From Clostridiales bacterium (GTDB lineage: Bacteria; Bacillota; Clostridia; Oscillospirales; Oscillospiraceae), in the NCBI GenBank assembly GCA_022775085.1, contig JALFJQ010000028.1, forward strand, positions 1 to 64,000: a stretch of DNA of 64,000 nt, written 5' to 3'. The first letter of the stretch is position 1; each line of letters opens with the position of its first letter. Below the pieces are notes generated by a model, which was not told the DNA's origin, ran no database searches, and saw only the letters and a list, made by a program, of their open reading frames with translations. This document shows, piece after piece, positions 52,546 through 60,473 of this stretch. The position numbers and the translations under genes are program-made.

Positions 52546-53115
52546 ATGGAAAAGAAGCAGAAAATCTCCACCCGAAAAATCGTATTTGTGGCCCTGATGG
52601 CGGCCCTGACCGTGGCAGGCTCCGCCCTGCGCATCACCCTGCCCATCGACATCGCGGGCACCACATCCTTCCATCTTGGCAACATCATGTGCGCCCTCAG
52701 CGGCCTGCTGCTTGGCCCCTGGCTGGGCGGTCTGGCATCTGGCCTGGGTTCCGCCATCTATGACATGACCAATCCCCTGTACATCTCCGAGTGCTGGATC
52801 ACCTTCCTGACCAAGGGTGCTTACGGTCTGGCGGTGGGTCTGGTGGTCTGGAAGGCCAAGGACAAGTGGGGCTACGGAAAAGCAACCGTCGCCACTGTCG
52901 CCGGTGCACTGACCTACGCAGTGCTGTATCTGGCAAAAAGCTACTTCTACAGCGGTCTGCTGCTGAAGGGTCTGACCCCCGCCGCCGCCCTGACCACTGT
53001 CATCGCCAAGCTCCCCGCCACCACCTTCAACGCGGTCATCGCCATTGTGGTCGCCCCGTTCCTCGCCGTGAACATCCATGCCGCACTGGAACACAACCAT
53101 CTGACATTGGAATAA
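52546..53115 (+). CDS. ECF transporter S component (substrate-specific subunit)
   Basis: This 189-residue membrane protein with six helices carries the typical start KISTRKIVFVALMAALTVAGSALRI, then FHLGNIMCALSGLLLGPWLGGLASGLGSAIYD. S components bind a vitamin or similar micronutrient and share an ECF energising module encoded elsewhere. The substrate cannot be told from sequence, and no riboswitch is seen upstream. AAGGAGG precedes the ATG at 52546; the longer frame starts before the TATAAT at 52510 and is not used. Confidence 0.85.
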   Translation: MEKKQKISTRKIVFVALMAALTVAGSALRITLPIDIAGTTSFHLGNIMCALSGLLLGPWLGGLASGLGSAIYDMTNPLYISECWITFLTKGAYGLAVGLVVWKAKDKWGYGKATVATVAGALTYAVLYLAKSYFYSGLLLKGLTPAAALTTVIAKLPATTFNAVIAIVVAPFLAVNIHAALEHNHLTLE

Positions 53116-53219
53116 TCGACAGACAAAACACCCGGCTAAAGGCGGGTGGCCGTAACACAGTAATTCTATGAATTATTTATTACGGCATCTGTCTTGCAGG
53201 GTTGGTAACACGAAAATAG

Positions 53220-53260
53220 GCGATACCTGGTTGTTTTGACCGGGTATCGCTTATTTTTTT
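53220..53260 (+). terminator. Terminator after the ECF S-component gene
   Basis: GCGATACCTGG/CCGGGTATCGC stem, then TTATTTTTTTG. The 100 bases before it (53116-53219) hold nothing I recognise. Confidence 0.8.
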
Positions 53261-53277
53261 GTCCTCATTGGAAAGAA

Positions 53278-53306
53278 TGGACATATTCCAACTTTTCGGT
53301 TACAAT
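53278..53306 (+). promoter_or_regulatory. Promoter of the sigma-like gene of the mobile element
   Basis: -35 TGGACA, 17-base spacer, -10 TACAAT. A run of nine G (53401-53409) lies in the leader. Confidence 0.5.
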
Positions 53307-53434
53307 AGATGCGGAACACGGCAAATCTTGATTCAGAAATATTTTTCAAAAAATTTTGCAGTGATTGGAAAAAACAACGATTCTGGTGCCCATATATTAT
53401 GGGGGGGGGAAATCTATTGAACGAGGTGATGAAT

Positions 53435-54376
53435 ATGGAAAAATGCAACCCTTATAGCTTTTATGTGGTGCTGGCGGATGGGATCATGGAGATTCCGCAA
53501 GAAAGCAATCTGTCCTGGATAACGCTGTTTTACGCGCTGCCGAAGGAACTGGTTGAGAAGCGTCCGGCGTATCTGGAGCTTCCACGGAACATTCACCAAC
53601 TTTTACATTCCGAGGAACATCGCAAGCTGATTGAGTCGGAAGCCTTTCTGGAACTGGTCTGGGACTGCTATGCCTGGTCAGCATGGCAATTCTTCCAGGT
53701 GCCGGGCAAGGGTGGCGTAAAACACGACATCCCCGGTAACTGGTCAAACTACTCCGGCGACTTTCCGCTCTGGCGGCTGTCCTATGAAATCATCAAGCAT
53801 TTCCGGCAGAAGTTTGAAACGGAGATGGAGTGGAGCTTCCAGCGGCTGTTCCTGATGGACAAGGATTCGGAGCTGCCATGGCTCAGCTATCAGCACTTCG
53901 GAAATCTGGTTGGCAATCTGACCGATATGATCGTGGAGGAACAGAACTGGCAGCCCATGATCGATGAAATCTGGAATAACCGACAAGTAGCGGATTACAC
54001 CGGTAAGAACATCAACAAGCGGGATTTCATGCGCTCTTGGGATCACAGCCGTACCGCAGAACACATTTCTCTGGAGGACGTGCTGGAAAACGTCGCAGGT
54101 ATCAACGGTGAGCAGCTTTATGACATTGCCGATCCCCGGGGCGAGTTTGAAGCTACGGTACTTTCCGAACAAAGCATGGAGCAGTTCAAGCACAAGCTGA
54201 CCGAGCAGGACAGATTGATTTTGCAGCTGCGCTATGAGGGTTGCTCTTTGAAGGAGATTGCTGAGAAAGCCGGATTCAAAACGCCCAGCGCAGTCAGCAA
54301 GCGCATTGAAAAGCTGGCTGGGGCTTATGAGGACTTCGTTTCCGGGGAGTACAGCGTTTTTCTTGACAAGCACTAA
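53435..54376 (+). CDS. Sigma-70 region 4-like regulator of the mobile element
   Basis: This is a 314-residue protein. The last 60 residues (LTEQDRLILQLRYEGCSLKEIAEKAGFKTPSAVSKRIEKL) are a sigma-70 region-4 helix-turn-helix. The first 240 are unassigned, with many Trp and acidic residues. Proteins of this build sit at the left end of clostridial integrative elements and probably control transfer or excision genes. I use the ATG at 53435, with GAGGTG upstream; an in-frame ATG two codons earlier is possible, and an open frame from 53309 starts too close to the promoter. Confidence 0.7.
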   Translation: MEKCNPYSFYVVLADGIMEIPQESNLSWITLFYALPKELVEKRPAYLELPRNIHQLLHSEEHRKLIESEAFLELVWDCYAWSAWQFFQVPGKGGVKHDIPGNWSNYSGDFPLWRLSYEIIKHFRQKFETEMEWSFQRLFLMDKDSELPWLSYQHFGNLVGNLTDMIVEEQNWQPMIDEIWNNRQVADYTGKNINKRDFMRSWDHSRTAEHISLEDVLENVAGINGEQLYDIADPRGEFEATVLSEQSMEQFKHKLTEQDRLILQLRYEGCSLKEIAEKAGFKTPSAVSKRIEKLAGAYEDFVSGEYSVFLDKH

Positions 54377-54444
54377 ACTTAACACAAGGTACAATGGCAG
54401 TCACGATTTTTCGTGGCTGCTTTTTTGATGCCGGAAAGGAGATT

Positions 54445-54645
54445 ATGAGCAGAGAACTATTGGAAACCATGCCTGATGTGATGGATGCCAAGCAGCTTGC
54501 GGAGGTGCTTCGCATTTCCAAAGCCGGGGCATACAACCTGCTGAATAGCCCGGATTTCCCCACTTTGCGGATTGGCGGGCGGAAACTGGTAATGAAGCAA
54601 GACCTGCTGGATTGGTTGCGGAGCCACACCAATGGAAAGGGGTAA
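54445..54645 (+). CDS. Excisionase-like HTH protein
   Basis: This 66-residue protein reads MDAKQLAEVLRISKAGAYNLLNSPDFPTLRIGGRKLVMKQDLLDWL, the MerR/Xis-type winged helix (HTH_17) used as excisionase or DNA-binding accessory factor in integrative elements. AAAGGAG precedes the start. It follows the sigma-like gene by 68 bases. Confidence 0.85.
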   Translation: MSRELLETMPDVMDAKQLAEVLRISKAGAYNLLNSPDFPTLRIGGRKLVMKQDLLDWLRSHTNGKG

Positions 54646-54745
54646 AACTACGGTCAAGAGCTGGGAAAGTTGAAAATTTGATGATAGCAGGAGCCAGAAC
54701 ATATCCTGCATCGTCCAGACAAATTCTATCGAAAAAATGCCACAC

Positions 54746-54774
54746 TTTCCCGGCTCAAGAGCCGGGAAAAAATT
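54746..54774 (+). terminator. Hairpin behind the excisionase-like gene
   Basis: TTTCCCGGCTC/GAGCCGGGAAAA, followed by AATTT. A weak terminator or attenuator before the next small gene. Confidence 0.5.
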
Positions 54775-54794
54775 TGTAAATGAGGAGATTTTTT

Positions 54795-55067
54795 ATGAAA
54801 ACAGGACTTACAAAGAAGCAAAAGGTCACAGAGGTATTCTACAATGCCAAAGACCCAACCGCAGAAATCTACACCCACGATACCAAGCTGAAAAAGCGGC
54901 TGCTGTCCTATGCTGCAAAATACCCGGAGCTTTGTAGGCAGACCGACGATGACGGACAGGGTGGTCTGTGGTTTGAGATAGACAAGTATAGAATCAGTAT
55001 TCGTCTGACAGCGCCATACAGCGAAGAACGCCGCAGAAAGTCCAGCGATTACGCGAAATCTCATTAG
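54795..55067 (+). CDS. Conserved small protein of clostridial mobile elements
   Basis: This 90-residue protein contains VTEVFYNAKDPTAEIYTHDTKLKKRLL, CRQTDDDGQGGLWFEIDKYRISIRL and TAPYSEERRRKSSDYAKSH. I recognise it as a recurrent accessory protein of conjugative and mobilizable elements (recalled, not searched). Its function is unknown. The start at 54795 is chosen from the family's usual MKTGLT-like beginning and the GAGGAG just upstream. Confidence 0.7.
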   Translation: MKTGLTKKQKVTEVFYNAKDPTAEIYTHDTKLKKRLLSYAAKYPELCRQTDDDGQGGLWFEIDKYRISIRLTAPYSEERRRKSSDYAKSH

Positions 55068-55087
55068 ACTTTGGAAAACCAGCGATA

Positions 55088-55441
55088 ATGTACAATGAAT
55101 TGAAACAGGAGAAATTTGCCTATGGAATAATGGAGGAAACGCATTTGAGTGGAACAATTTACGGCTACATCGTATTGCAGGTGCTGTCCTTTGTGGCGGA
55201 AAACGAGCGTACCAATATCCGCCAGCGGCAGGCGGAGGGCATCGCCGCTGCCAAGGCGAGGGGCGTTCGGTTCGGCAGACAGGAAAAGGAAATCCCCGCT
55301 GATTTTGGGGAGATTGTTGCCGCGTGGGAGCAAAAGCAACTTCCGATTTCGGAGGCGCTAACGCGATGCGATATGAGCGAGGCGACGTTCTATCGCCGTC
55401 TGCGGGAATACCGCCTGCTGCGGCGCGATACGGAAGATTGA
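55088..55441 (+). pseudogene. Truncated resolvase (small serine recombinase), C-terminal part
   Basis: GYIVLQVLSFVAENERTNIRQRQAEGIAAAKARGVRFGRQ is the end of the catalytic domain plus the E-helix of Tn3-type resolvases. A helix-turn-helix (CDMSEATFYRRLREYRLL) follows. The first 90 or so residues with the catalytic Ser are missing; the open frame upstream of residue 17 has no match. It cannot recombine DNA, though the DNA-binding end may still be made. Confidence 0.85.
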
Positions 55442-55445
55442 ATGC

Positions 55446-55469
55446 TGTCAGAAGGTGTACCTTTTGACA
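55446..55469. promoter_or_regulatory. 24-bp palindrome, copy 1
   Basis: TGTCAGAAGGTG-TACCTTTTGACA, an imperfect palindrome directly behind the resolvase fragment. A second copy lies 100 bases further on. It may be a TetR-type operator or a recombination (res-like) site. Confidence 0.6.
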
Positions 55470-55524
55470 AAACCTGCACAAAAGAGAAAAACATAGAAAG
55501 CGCAGAGATTTGCTTGGAAAAATA

Positions 55525-55553
55525 TTGAATTTGCGTAAGAATCACGGTATAAT
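55525..55553 (+). promoter_or_regulatory. Promoter of the ligase cargo gene
   Basis: -35 TTGAAT, 17-base spacer, -10 TATAAT, between the two 24-bp palindromes. Confidence 0.7.
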
Positions 55554-55569
55554 CGAAATATCACCCTGC

Positions 55570-55593
55570 TGTCAAAAGGTACACTTTTTGATG
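55570..55593. promoter_or_regulatory. 24-bp palindrome, copy 2
   Basis: TGTCAAAAGGTACAC-TTTTTGATG, which matches the reverse complement of copy 1 at 20 of 24 bases. It lies about 10-33 bases after the expected transcription start, where a bound protein would block transcription. Confidence 0.6.
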
Positions 55594-55616
55594 ATTGTGG
55601 GAAAGGAGAAGAGATT

Positions 55617-57359
55617 ATGGAAGAAAAGAAACTCACGGGATATCCCTCGATTGACAAGCCTTGGTTGAAACACTACACAGAGAAATGGTCAAAGGATTTA
55701 ATCCCACCAAAAACTGTCTATCGAAATATATACGATAATAATATTAACTATAAAAACGATATTGCGATCATATTTAATGGTTTTAAAACATCATACGCAA
55801 AGATGTTTGAGATGACCGACAAGTATGCGAAAGCATTAAAAGCAAACGGAATTGAAAAAGGTGATTGTGTTAGCATGTGCTTGTCCTACACACCCGAAGT
55901 TCTTTGTTTAGTGCTTGCGTGTAGTAAAATTGGTGCATTGGCAAACTTTATCAATCCATTGTTCACAACAGAACAAAAGATTGCTCGATTAAATGAAGCA
56001 GAATCTAAAGTAACGATAATTTTAGATGCTATGTTCCCCTATATGAAAGATGCAGTGAAAACTATCAACACAAACAAAATCGTTATTTTACCTGCTATTT
56101 CTTCCTTGCCTTTTCTCGTTAAAAAACTTGTTGAAATCAAATCAAAACAAAGTACAGAGCTGATTGAGTTCCGTGCTAATGACAAGCGCTATTGCTCTTG
56201 GGATTCATTTGTAAAATCGGGCAACACCTATGTTAGTGATACGGAAGTTGAGTACGAGCCGAACAGACCTGTGGTTATGGTTTACTCATCAGGAACAACA
56301 GGTGCTTCAAAAGGAATTGTGTTGACAAATGATGGTGTTAATGCAATTTTTACACATTTCCAAAGCAAGGATTTTCCGCACGAAAGAGGAAACACTTTCC
56401 TTGCGATGATTCCTATTTGGTTTTCAACGGGAAATGTTTTGTCAATGCTTAACCCTGTCGCACACGGAATGACCTTGGTCTTGGAGCCTGTTTTTTCTGT
56501 TGATTCTTTTGTGAAAGATATGATTAAATACAAACCCAATATGACGGTCGTTGCTACCAGTCTTTGGTTAGGTTTAATTAAAGCAAAAGAATGCGAAAAC
56601 ATTGATCTCTCCAATATGAGATACCCCATTACAGGTGGAGAGAAGATTTTGAAAGCACAGGAAATTGCAATCAACGACTTCTTTAAGGCACATAATATGA
56701 CAGTCCCTTTGATGAAAGGATACGGTATGTGCGAATTGGGCGGCTCTGCAACTGTATCATCATTTAAGCATAGCAAATTAAATGGCGTTGGCTACCCCAT
56801 TAAGGGTGTTACTGTTTCTGCTTTTGATGTGGACACCAACGAAGAAATGAAATACGGAGAGCGCGGCGAAATTAGAGTTGATTCGCCTGCTTGTATGAAG
56901 GGATATTTCAAAAACGAGCAAGCAACCAATGAATACTTCTATACAGACAGAAACGGAATCGTTTGGGGTTGCACAGGTGATATTGGATATGTGGACGAAG
57001 ATGGCGAAGTCTTTATTCTTGGTCGTGCAACAGACTGTTATTATACAAATGATGGCAAGCGAGTATTCCAGTTTGATATTGAAGAAGTAATTTTACAGGA
57101 CGATTCTGTCAGTGATTGCAAGGTGGTACAAACTACAGACAAGCATATGGTTGTTGCGCACATCATATTAAAAGATGGTTGCAAACAAAATGAAAGAGAG
57201 ATCATTGCAAAGATACATAAGAATTGTACTGACAAGTTAGCAGACTTTTCTTTACCTACCCATTATAAGATTCGAGATACCTTCCCAGTACATAGCAACG
57301 GCAAAAGAGATAACGAAGCATTAAAAGGTGATATAGAAAATCTGATTCCTATCAAGTGA
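55617..57359 (+). CDS. AMP-binding (ANL superfamily) acyl-CoA/acid ligase
   Basis: This 580-residue adenylate-forming enzyme activates a carboxylic acid as acyl-AMP and passes it to CoA or a carrier protein. It has the P-loop-like motif YSSGTTGASKGIV (about 224), motif A5 GYGMCELGG (about 368), the hinge region CTGDIGYVDEDGEVFILGR (about 455), and a C-terminal catalytic Lys in SNGKRDNEAL. No carrier domain is attached. The codons are markedly more AT-rich than those of the genes around it, so it was acquired separately. Acyltransferase genes follow, pointing to a fatty or other acyl substrate. Confidence 0.88.
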   Translation: MEEKKLTGYPSIDKPWLKHYTEKWSKDLIPPKTVYRNIYDNNINYKNDIAIIFNGFKTSYAKMFEMTDKYAKALKANGIEKGDCVSMCLSYTPEVLCLVLACSKIGALANFINPLFTTEQKIARLNEAESKVTIILDAMFPYMKDAVKTINTNKIVILPAISSLPFLVKKLVEIKSKQSTELIEFRANDKRYCSWDSFVKSGNTYVSDTEVEYEPNRPVVMVYSSGTTGASKGIVLTNDGVNAIFTHFQSKDFPHERGNTFLAMIPIWFSTGNVLSMLNPVAHGMTLVLEPVFSVDSFVKDMIKYKPNMTVVATSLWLGLIKAKECENIDLSNMRYPITGGEKILKAQEIAINDFFKAHNMTVPLMKGYGMCELGGSATVSSFKHSKLNGVGYPIKGVTVSAFDVDTNEEMKYGERGEIRVDSPACMKGYFKNEQATNEYFYTDRNGIVWGCTGDIGYVDEDGEVFILGRATDCYYTNDGKRVFQFDIEEVILQDDSVSDCKVVQTTDKHMVVAHIILKDGCKQNEREIIAKIHKNCTDKLADFSLPTHYKIRDTFPVHSNGKRDNEALKGDIENLIPIK

Positions 57360-57372
57360 AGTATATCCCCAT

Positions 57373-57537
57373 AATGAATCGCTCGGCACTTGCTGGTGGT
57401 GGCTGAGAACCCCCGGCGAAACCAGTCAGGATGCCAGCAGCGTTAATTCCGATGGTACGATTGACACCGATGACGGCAACGTGAACAGCAACAAAGGATG
57501 CGTTCGCCCGGCAATGTGGGTTCGAATAGGAGATTAA
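57373..57537 (+). pseudogene. C-terminal fragment of a DUF6273-type surface protein
   Basis: The 54 codons read WWLRTPGETSQDASSVNSDGTID...VRPAMWVRI before TAA. This WWLRTPG...VNSDG...VRPALW pattern closes many secreted repeat proteins of gut Clostridia. No start or upstream part exists. It sits between the ligase and the acyltransferases. Confidence 0.7.
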
Positions 57538-57588
57538 CACGGAAGTACTGCAGCTAATAATCCGGACTTATATTCAAAAGGACAAATT

Positions 57589-57868
57589 ATGTGGAAAAAC
57601 ATTCTATTAACACGGGTTGAGAAATCCTCACCCGAAACCTTTACAACGCCCTTTGGGCTTTGGTTCCGACGAAAGCTCCATCCGATTCTGCGGCCGCTTC
57701 TGCGTCTGGCATCGGGGTGCAGAATCCATGTGGAACGCTATCCCAAACTGGAAAAGGGCGTGCCGTACATCTTCGCGTCAACCCACTCCCTGCTTACCCC
57801 TTGCCCGCCGGGAAGAGGATAAGAAATACGACCTTGTGAACTATATGCAGGAGAATTGGGAGAAATAG
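57589..57868 (+). pseudogene. Internally deleted PlsC-type acyltransferase
   Basis: About 65 residues (RKLHPILRPLLRLASGCRIHVERY...GVPYIFASTHS) match the start of a lysophospholipid acyltransferase up to the His of motif I. The frame then breaks and a C-terminal scrap (EEDKKYDLVNYMQENWEK) follows in another frame. The centre with the active site is missing. It would have been a third acyltransferase in this cargo. Confidence 0.7.
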
Positions 57869-57883
57869 AGGAACAACCAGCTT

Positions 57884-58738
57884 ATGAACCAATTCACAAC
57901 CACAGAGAAAATAAGCAAGAACAAATCTATCACCGACAGCAAGGCGATCATGCTGCTCAAAGACCTGATTCGCCCGGCGCTGAGTCTGATTGCCGGCTTT
58001 CGTGTGCCGTATCAGGTTATCATCGAGCAGCCCTGCCGTTTGCTGCCGGACAAGCCGGTGATTTACGCCGTGAATCATTCCTGCTTTGCGGATTCGCCGA
58101 TCATGGGGCGTATAGCACCGCAGCGCTCGTATATCCTTTCGGGAAAGCAGCGCCTGGGCTTCTCCGACTGGCTGTACTTTATTCTCAACGGTGTGATCTT
58201 TGTTGACCGCAAGGATAAGGCAGATATGGCGGCATCCAAGCTGGCTATGATCGCTTACCTGAGCAAAGGCCGCTCCATTGTTATGTTCCCGGAAGCAACA
58301 TGGAATCTGACGGAAAATCTGCTGATGCTTCCCATGAAGTGGGGCATTATTGATATTGCCAGAGAAACAGGAGCGCAGATCATTCCGACTGTGCTGGAAT
58401 ATGACCGTGAACAGAAAAAGTGCTTTGTCCGTTTTGGTGAGCCAATGGTGTTCTCGCCGGAGGACAACAAGGCGGATGCAATCTCCGCCCTGCGAGATAC
58501 CCTGGCAGCCATGCGTTGGACGTTTTGGGAACGCAACGGCACATTCAGCCGCAGGGAATTGGATATGGATGCAGAGCGAAAGAAACTGTTCTACTCCGTA
58601 GAAGAATACCCGCCCATCGACTGGGAATATGAGAGTTCTTGCATCTACCATCCATATACAGACCCGGAGGATGCCTTTGCCCATCTGGACAAGCTGATCC
58701 CCTGCAAAGAGAACGCGTTCCTGTTGCAAGAAAGATAG
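57884..58738 (+). CDS. PlsC-type lysophospholipid acyltransferase 1
   Basis: This 284-residue protein moves an acyl group to a glycerol-phosphate-like or other hydroxyl/amino acceptor at the membrane. Motif I is NHSCFADS (HX4D), motif II GVIFVDRKDKADM, motif III MFPEATWN, and motif IV AQIIPTVLEY. There is one weak hydrophobic stretch near the N-terminus. Motif III is FPEATWN where most PlsC proteins have FPEGTRS, suggesting an unusual acceptor. It follows the ligase and the broken acyltransferase in the same direction. Confidence 0.88.
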   Translation: MNQFTTTEKISKNKSITDSKAIMLLKDLIRPALSLIAGFRVPYQVIIEQPCRLLPDKPVIYAVNHSCFADSPIMGRIAPQRSYILSGKQRLGFSDWLYFILNGVIFVDRKDKADMAASKLAMIAYLSKGRSIVMFPEATWNLTENLLMLPMKWGIIDIARETGAQIIPTVLEYDREQKKCFVRFGEPMVFSPEDNKADAISALRDTLAAMRWTFWERNGTFSRRELDMDAERKKLFYSVEEYPPIDWEYESSCIYHPYTDPEDAFAHLDKLIPCKENAFLLQER

Positions 58739-58834
58739 CAGAGCAAAGCATTATAGCCGCCGCAGAGTGGAGCAAATATTCGATTTCTGCATTGCAAAGA
58801 ATTACGCAGGAATTGAGAAAGAAGGAAAATCTAA

Positions 58835-59881
58835 ATGACCGAAGAACAACGAATCAAAAAAATATTATCTGACTTGGGTGATACCGTGGCAGGCCCGTCG
58901 GATTTCTTTGGTGATGCTAAGCCGTCGTTTCTGTTCTGGCCTATGGTTAAGCTGATGCGCCCGCTGCTTTCCTGCGACCCGGATAAGATGATCTCCAAGA
59001 CAAGTATCCGCATCAGAAAAATTTTGCACCCGATCTTTCTAAGGCTGCTTCCGGCTTTTATGAAGTACAAGCAGGTAATAGAAAGAAAAATTGAAATACC
59101 ACAGGAGCCAGTGATCTGGTGCCCGACACATTGCTTTGAAGATGATATTGCCGCATCTATTGGCGCTGCACGGCACGCTTATATATTGTTTGGCAGCATT
59201 CCAGCTCTATTCAATAGATTAGATGGTGTTGGAGCTTATGTCAACGGTGTAGTGATTTGCAATCGAAAGGTAAAAGCAAGCAAAAGGGCTGCGACAGAAG
59301 CATCCGCACACCTTTTGGATATGGGTATGGATTTGATTCTGTTCCCGGAGGGGGTGTGGAATAAGACCCCAGACAAGTTGTTGTTGGATTTCTGGCCCGG
59401 TGCGTACCGCTTGGCAAAGGAAACCGGTTGTAAGATTGTTCCCGTCATTCACTATTTGGCTGACCCGCACGAAAAGTACGATGGCAATGTGATCCATACG
59501 GTCATTGCCGACCCAATCAGCATGGACGGATTGGACGAACGGGAAGGACAGGCACTGCTTCGTGATACGATGGCGACATGGTATTATTACTTGATGAAAA
59601 AATACGGTCAGTCCACCCGTGAGGAATTGCTGGATGGGTTTGAAACCGCTGACGATGCGTGGGAAAGTTACATAGCGATGCACACCGGCTGCGTGAAATA
59701 TTATGACCGGGAAATCGAGCTTTGCGCCGACTACCGCCCGAAGCAGATCGTTCGCCCAGAGGATGTATGGCAGAGCGTGGCGAATATTCAGAATGTCCAC
59801 GCCGGAAACGCAAGCCATGTTCGATATGCCCGTGCGCTTGTGGAAAGAGAAAAACGGAGAGATTTTCAAAGAAGATTCTGA
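58835..59881 (+). CDS. PlsC-type acyltransferase 2
   Basis: This 348-residue protein is related to its neighbour. Motif I is THCFEDDI (HX4D), motif III LFPEGVWN, and motif IV CKIVPVIHYL. It shares the FPExxWN variant, and both are longer than ordinary PlsC. A charged extension of about 100 residues (LREELLDGFETADDAWESYIA...) follows the catalytic domain. AGAAGGA precedes the start, 96 bases after acyltransferase 1. A joint role with the ligase in making a modified lipid is inferred from position only. Confidence 0.87.
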   Translation: MTEEQRIKKILSDLGDTVAGPSDFFGDAKPSFLFWPMVKLMRPLLSCDPDKMISKTSIRIRKILHPIFLRLLPAFMKYKQVIERKIEIPQEPVIWCPTHCFEDDIAASIGAARHAYILFGSIPALFNRLDGVGAYVNGVVICNRKVKASKRAATEASAHLLDMGMDLILFPEGVWNKTPDKLLLDFWPGAYRLAKETGCKIVPVIHYLADPHEKYDGNVIHTVIADPISMDGLDEREGQALLRDTMATWYYYLMKKYGQSTREELLDGFETADDAWESYIAMHTGCVKYYDREIELCADYRPKQIVRPEDVWQSVANIQNVHAGNASHVRYARALVEREKRRDFQRRF

Positions 59882-59898
59882 ATTTCCCCTAAGGAACC

Positions 59899-59932
59899 AA
59901 GGGCGCACTTCTATACGGGTATTCCCGTATGT
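59899..59932 (-). other. Candidate oriT of the mobilizable element (IncQ-like)
   Basis: Read on the minus strand, an ATACGGG/CCCGTAT hairpin is followed two bases later by AAGTGCGCCCTT. This resembles the oriT of IncQ plasmids, where an inverted repeat precedes the nick region TAAGTGCGCCCT (recalled from R1162/RSF1010). It lies about 540 bases before a MobA/MobL relaxase gene, the matching enzyme family. Confidence 0.7.
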
Positions 59933-60108
59933 GCGCTCTGTGAGACTGAACGGCCCGGGCACCTGAATGTCCGGAGCGTTTTGCGTCACTGCGTTCCGAA
60001 CAAGGGGCTGCACCCCTTGCGCCGCTATGCGGCTATCCTTGCAGACTTGGTCAGCAGAAACGGTTTTACAAACCGTTCCCGCCGATCAAGTTTTCATATC
60101 GTGAGTCT

Positions 60109-60140
60109 GACCGTCAGTAAATGCTGGCGGTCATTTTTTA
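60109..60140 (+). terminator. Terminator before the mobilization genes
   Basis: GACCGTCAG/CTGGCGGTC stem followed by ATTTTTTA. The preceding 60000-60080 stretch also has AAGGGG/CCCCTT and AACGGTTT/AAACCGTT hairpins, probably part of the transfer-origin region. Confidence 0.7.
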
Positions 60141-60167
60141 TCCAACTCTTTAGGAGGTCTTGCAAAA

Positions 60168-60473
60168 ATGTCAAAACAGAAAACTCTATCCGAATTGGAA
60201 GCCGAGCGGGCAGCCTGTGAACGGCAGCTTGCCCAGCTTCAACACAAGGTACAGCAGTACGAAAACCGGATTGCCTATTGTGAGAAAGGCGAACGGCAAA
60301 AGCGCACTCACCGGCTCATCACCCGTGGTGCCGCTGTGGAGAGTGTTGCTCCCGCAGTGAAAGCTCTGACGGAGGTGGAGTTCTATGCTTTTGCGGAATC
60401 CGTCTTTGCTCTGCCGGAGGTTCAGACTTTGCTTGCGGAAGCACTCCATGCTCATGACCAAGGGAGGGCTTGA
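60168..60473 (+). CDS. DUF3847 protein, probable mobilization accessory protein
   Basis: This 101-residue protein starts with a coiled coil (about 5-45, SELEAERAACERQLAQLQHKV) and continues TRGAAVESVAP and LPEVQTLLAEA. DUF3847 proteins are found directly before MobA/MobL relaxases and may act like MobC at oriT. AGGAGG lies about ten bases before the start. It overlaps the relaxase gene by four bases. Confidence 0.85.
   Translation: MSKQKTLSELEAERAACERQLAQLQHKVQQYENRIAYCEKGERQKRTHRLITRGAAVESVAPAVKALTEVEFYAFAESVFALPEVQTLLAEALHAHDQGRA

Noticed and set aside
53309..53434. An N-terminal extension of the sigma-like protein
   Set aside because: The promoter at 53278-53306 would start transcription at about 53313, the added residues lack a ribosome site, and they run through a nine-G tract. 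The start at 53435 has a good site.
54795..55067. A toxin or antitoxin of the mobile element
   Set aside because: The small protein resembles a conserved accessory protein of many elements and has no partner gene of toxin-antitoxin type next to it.
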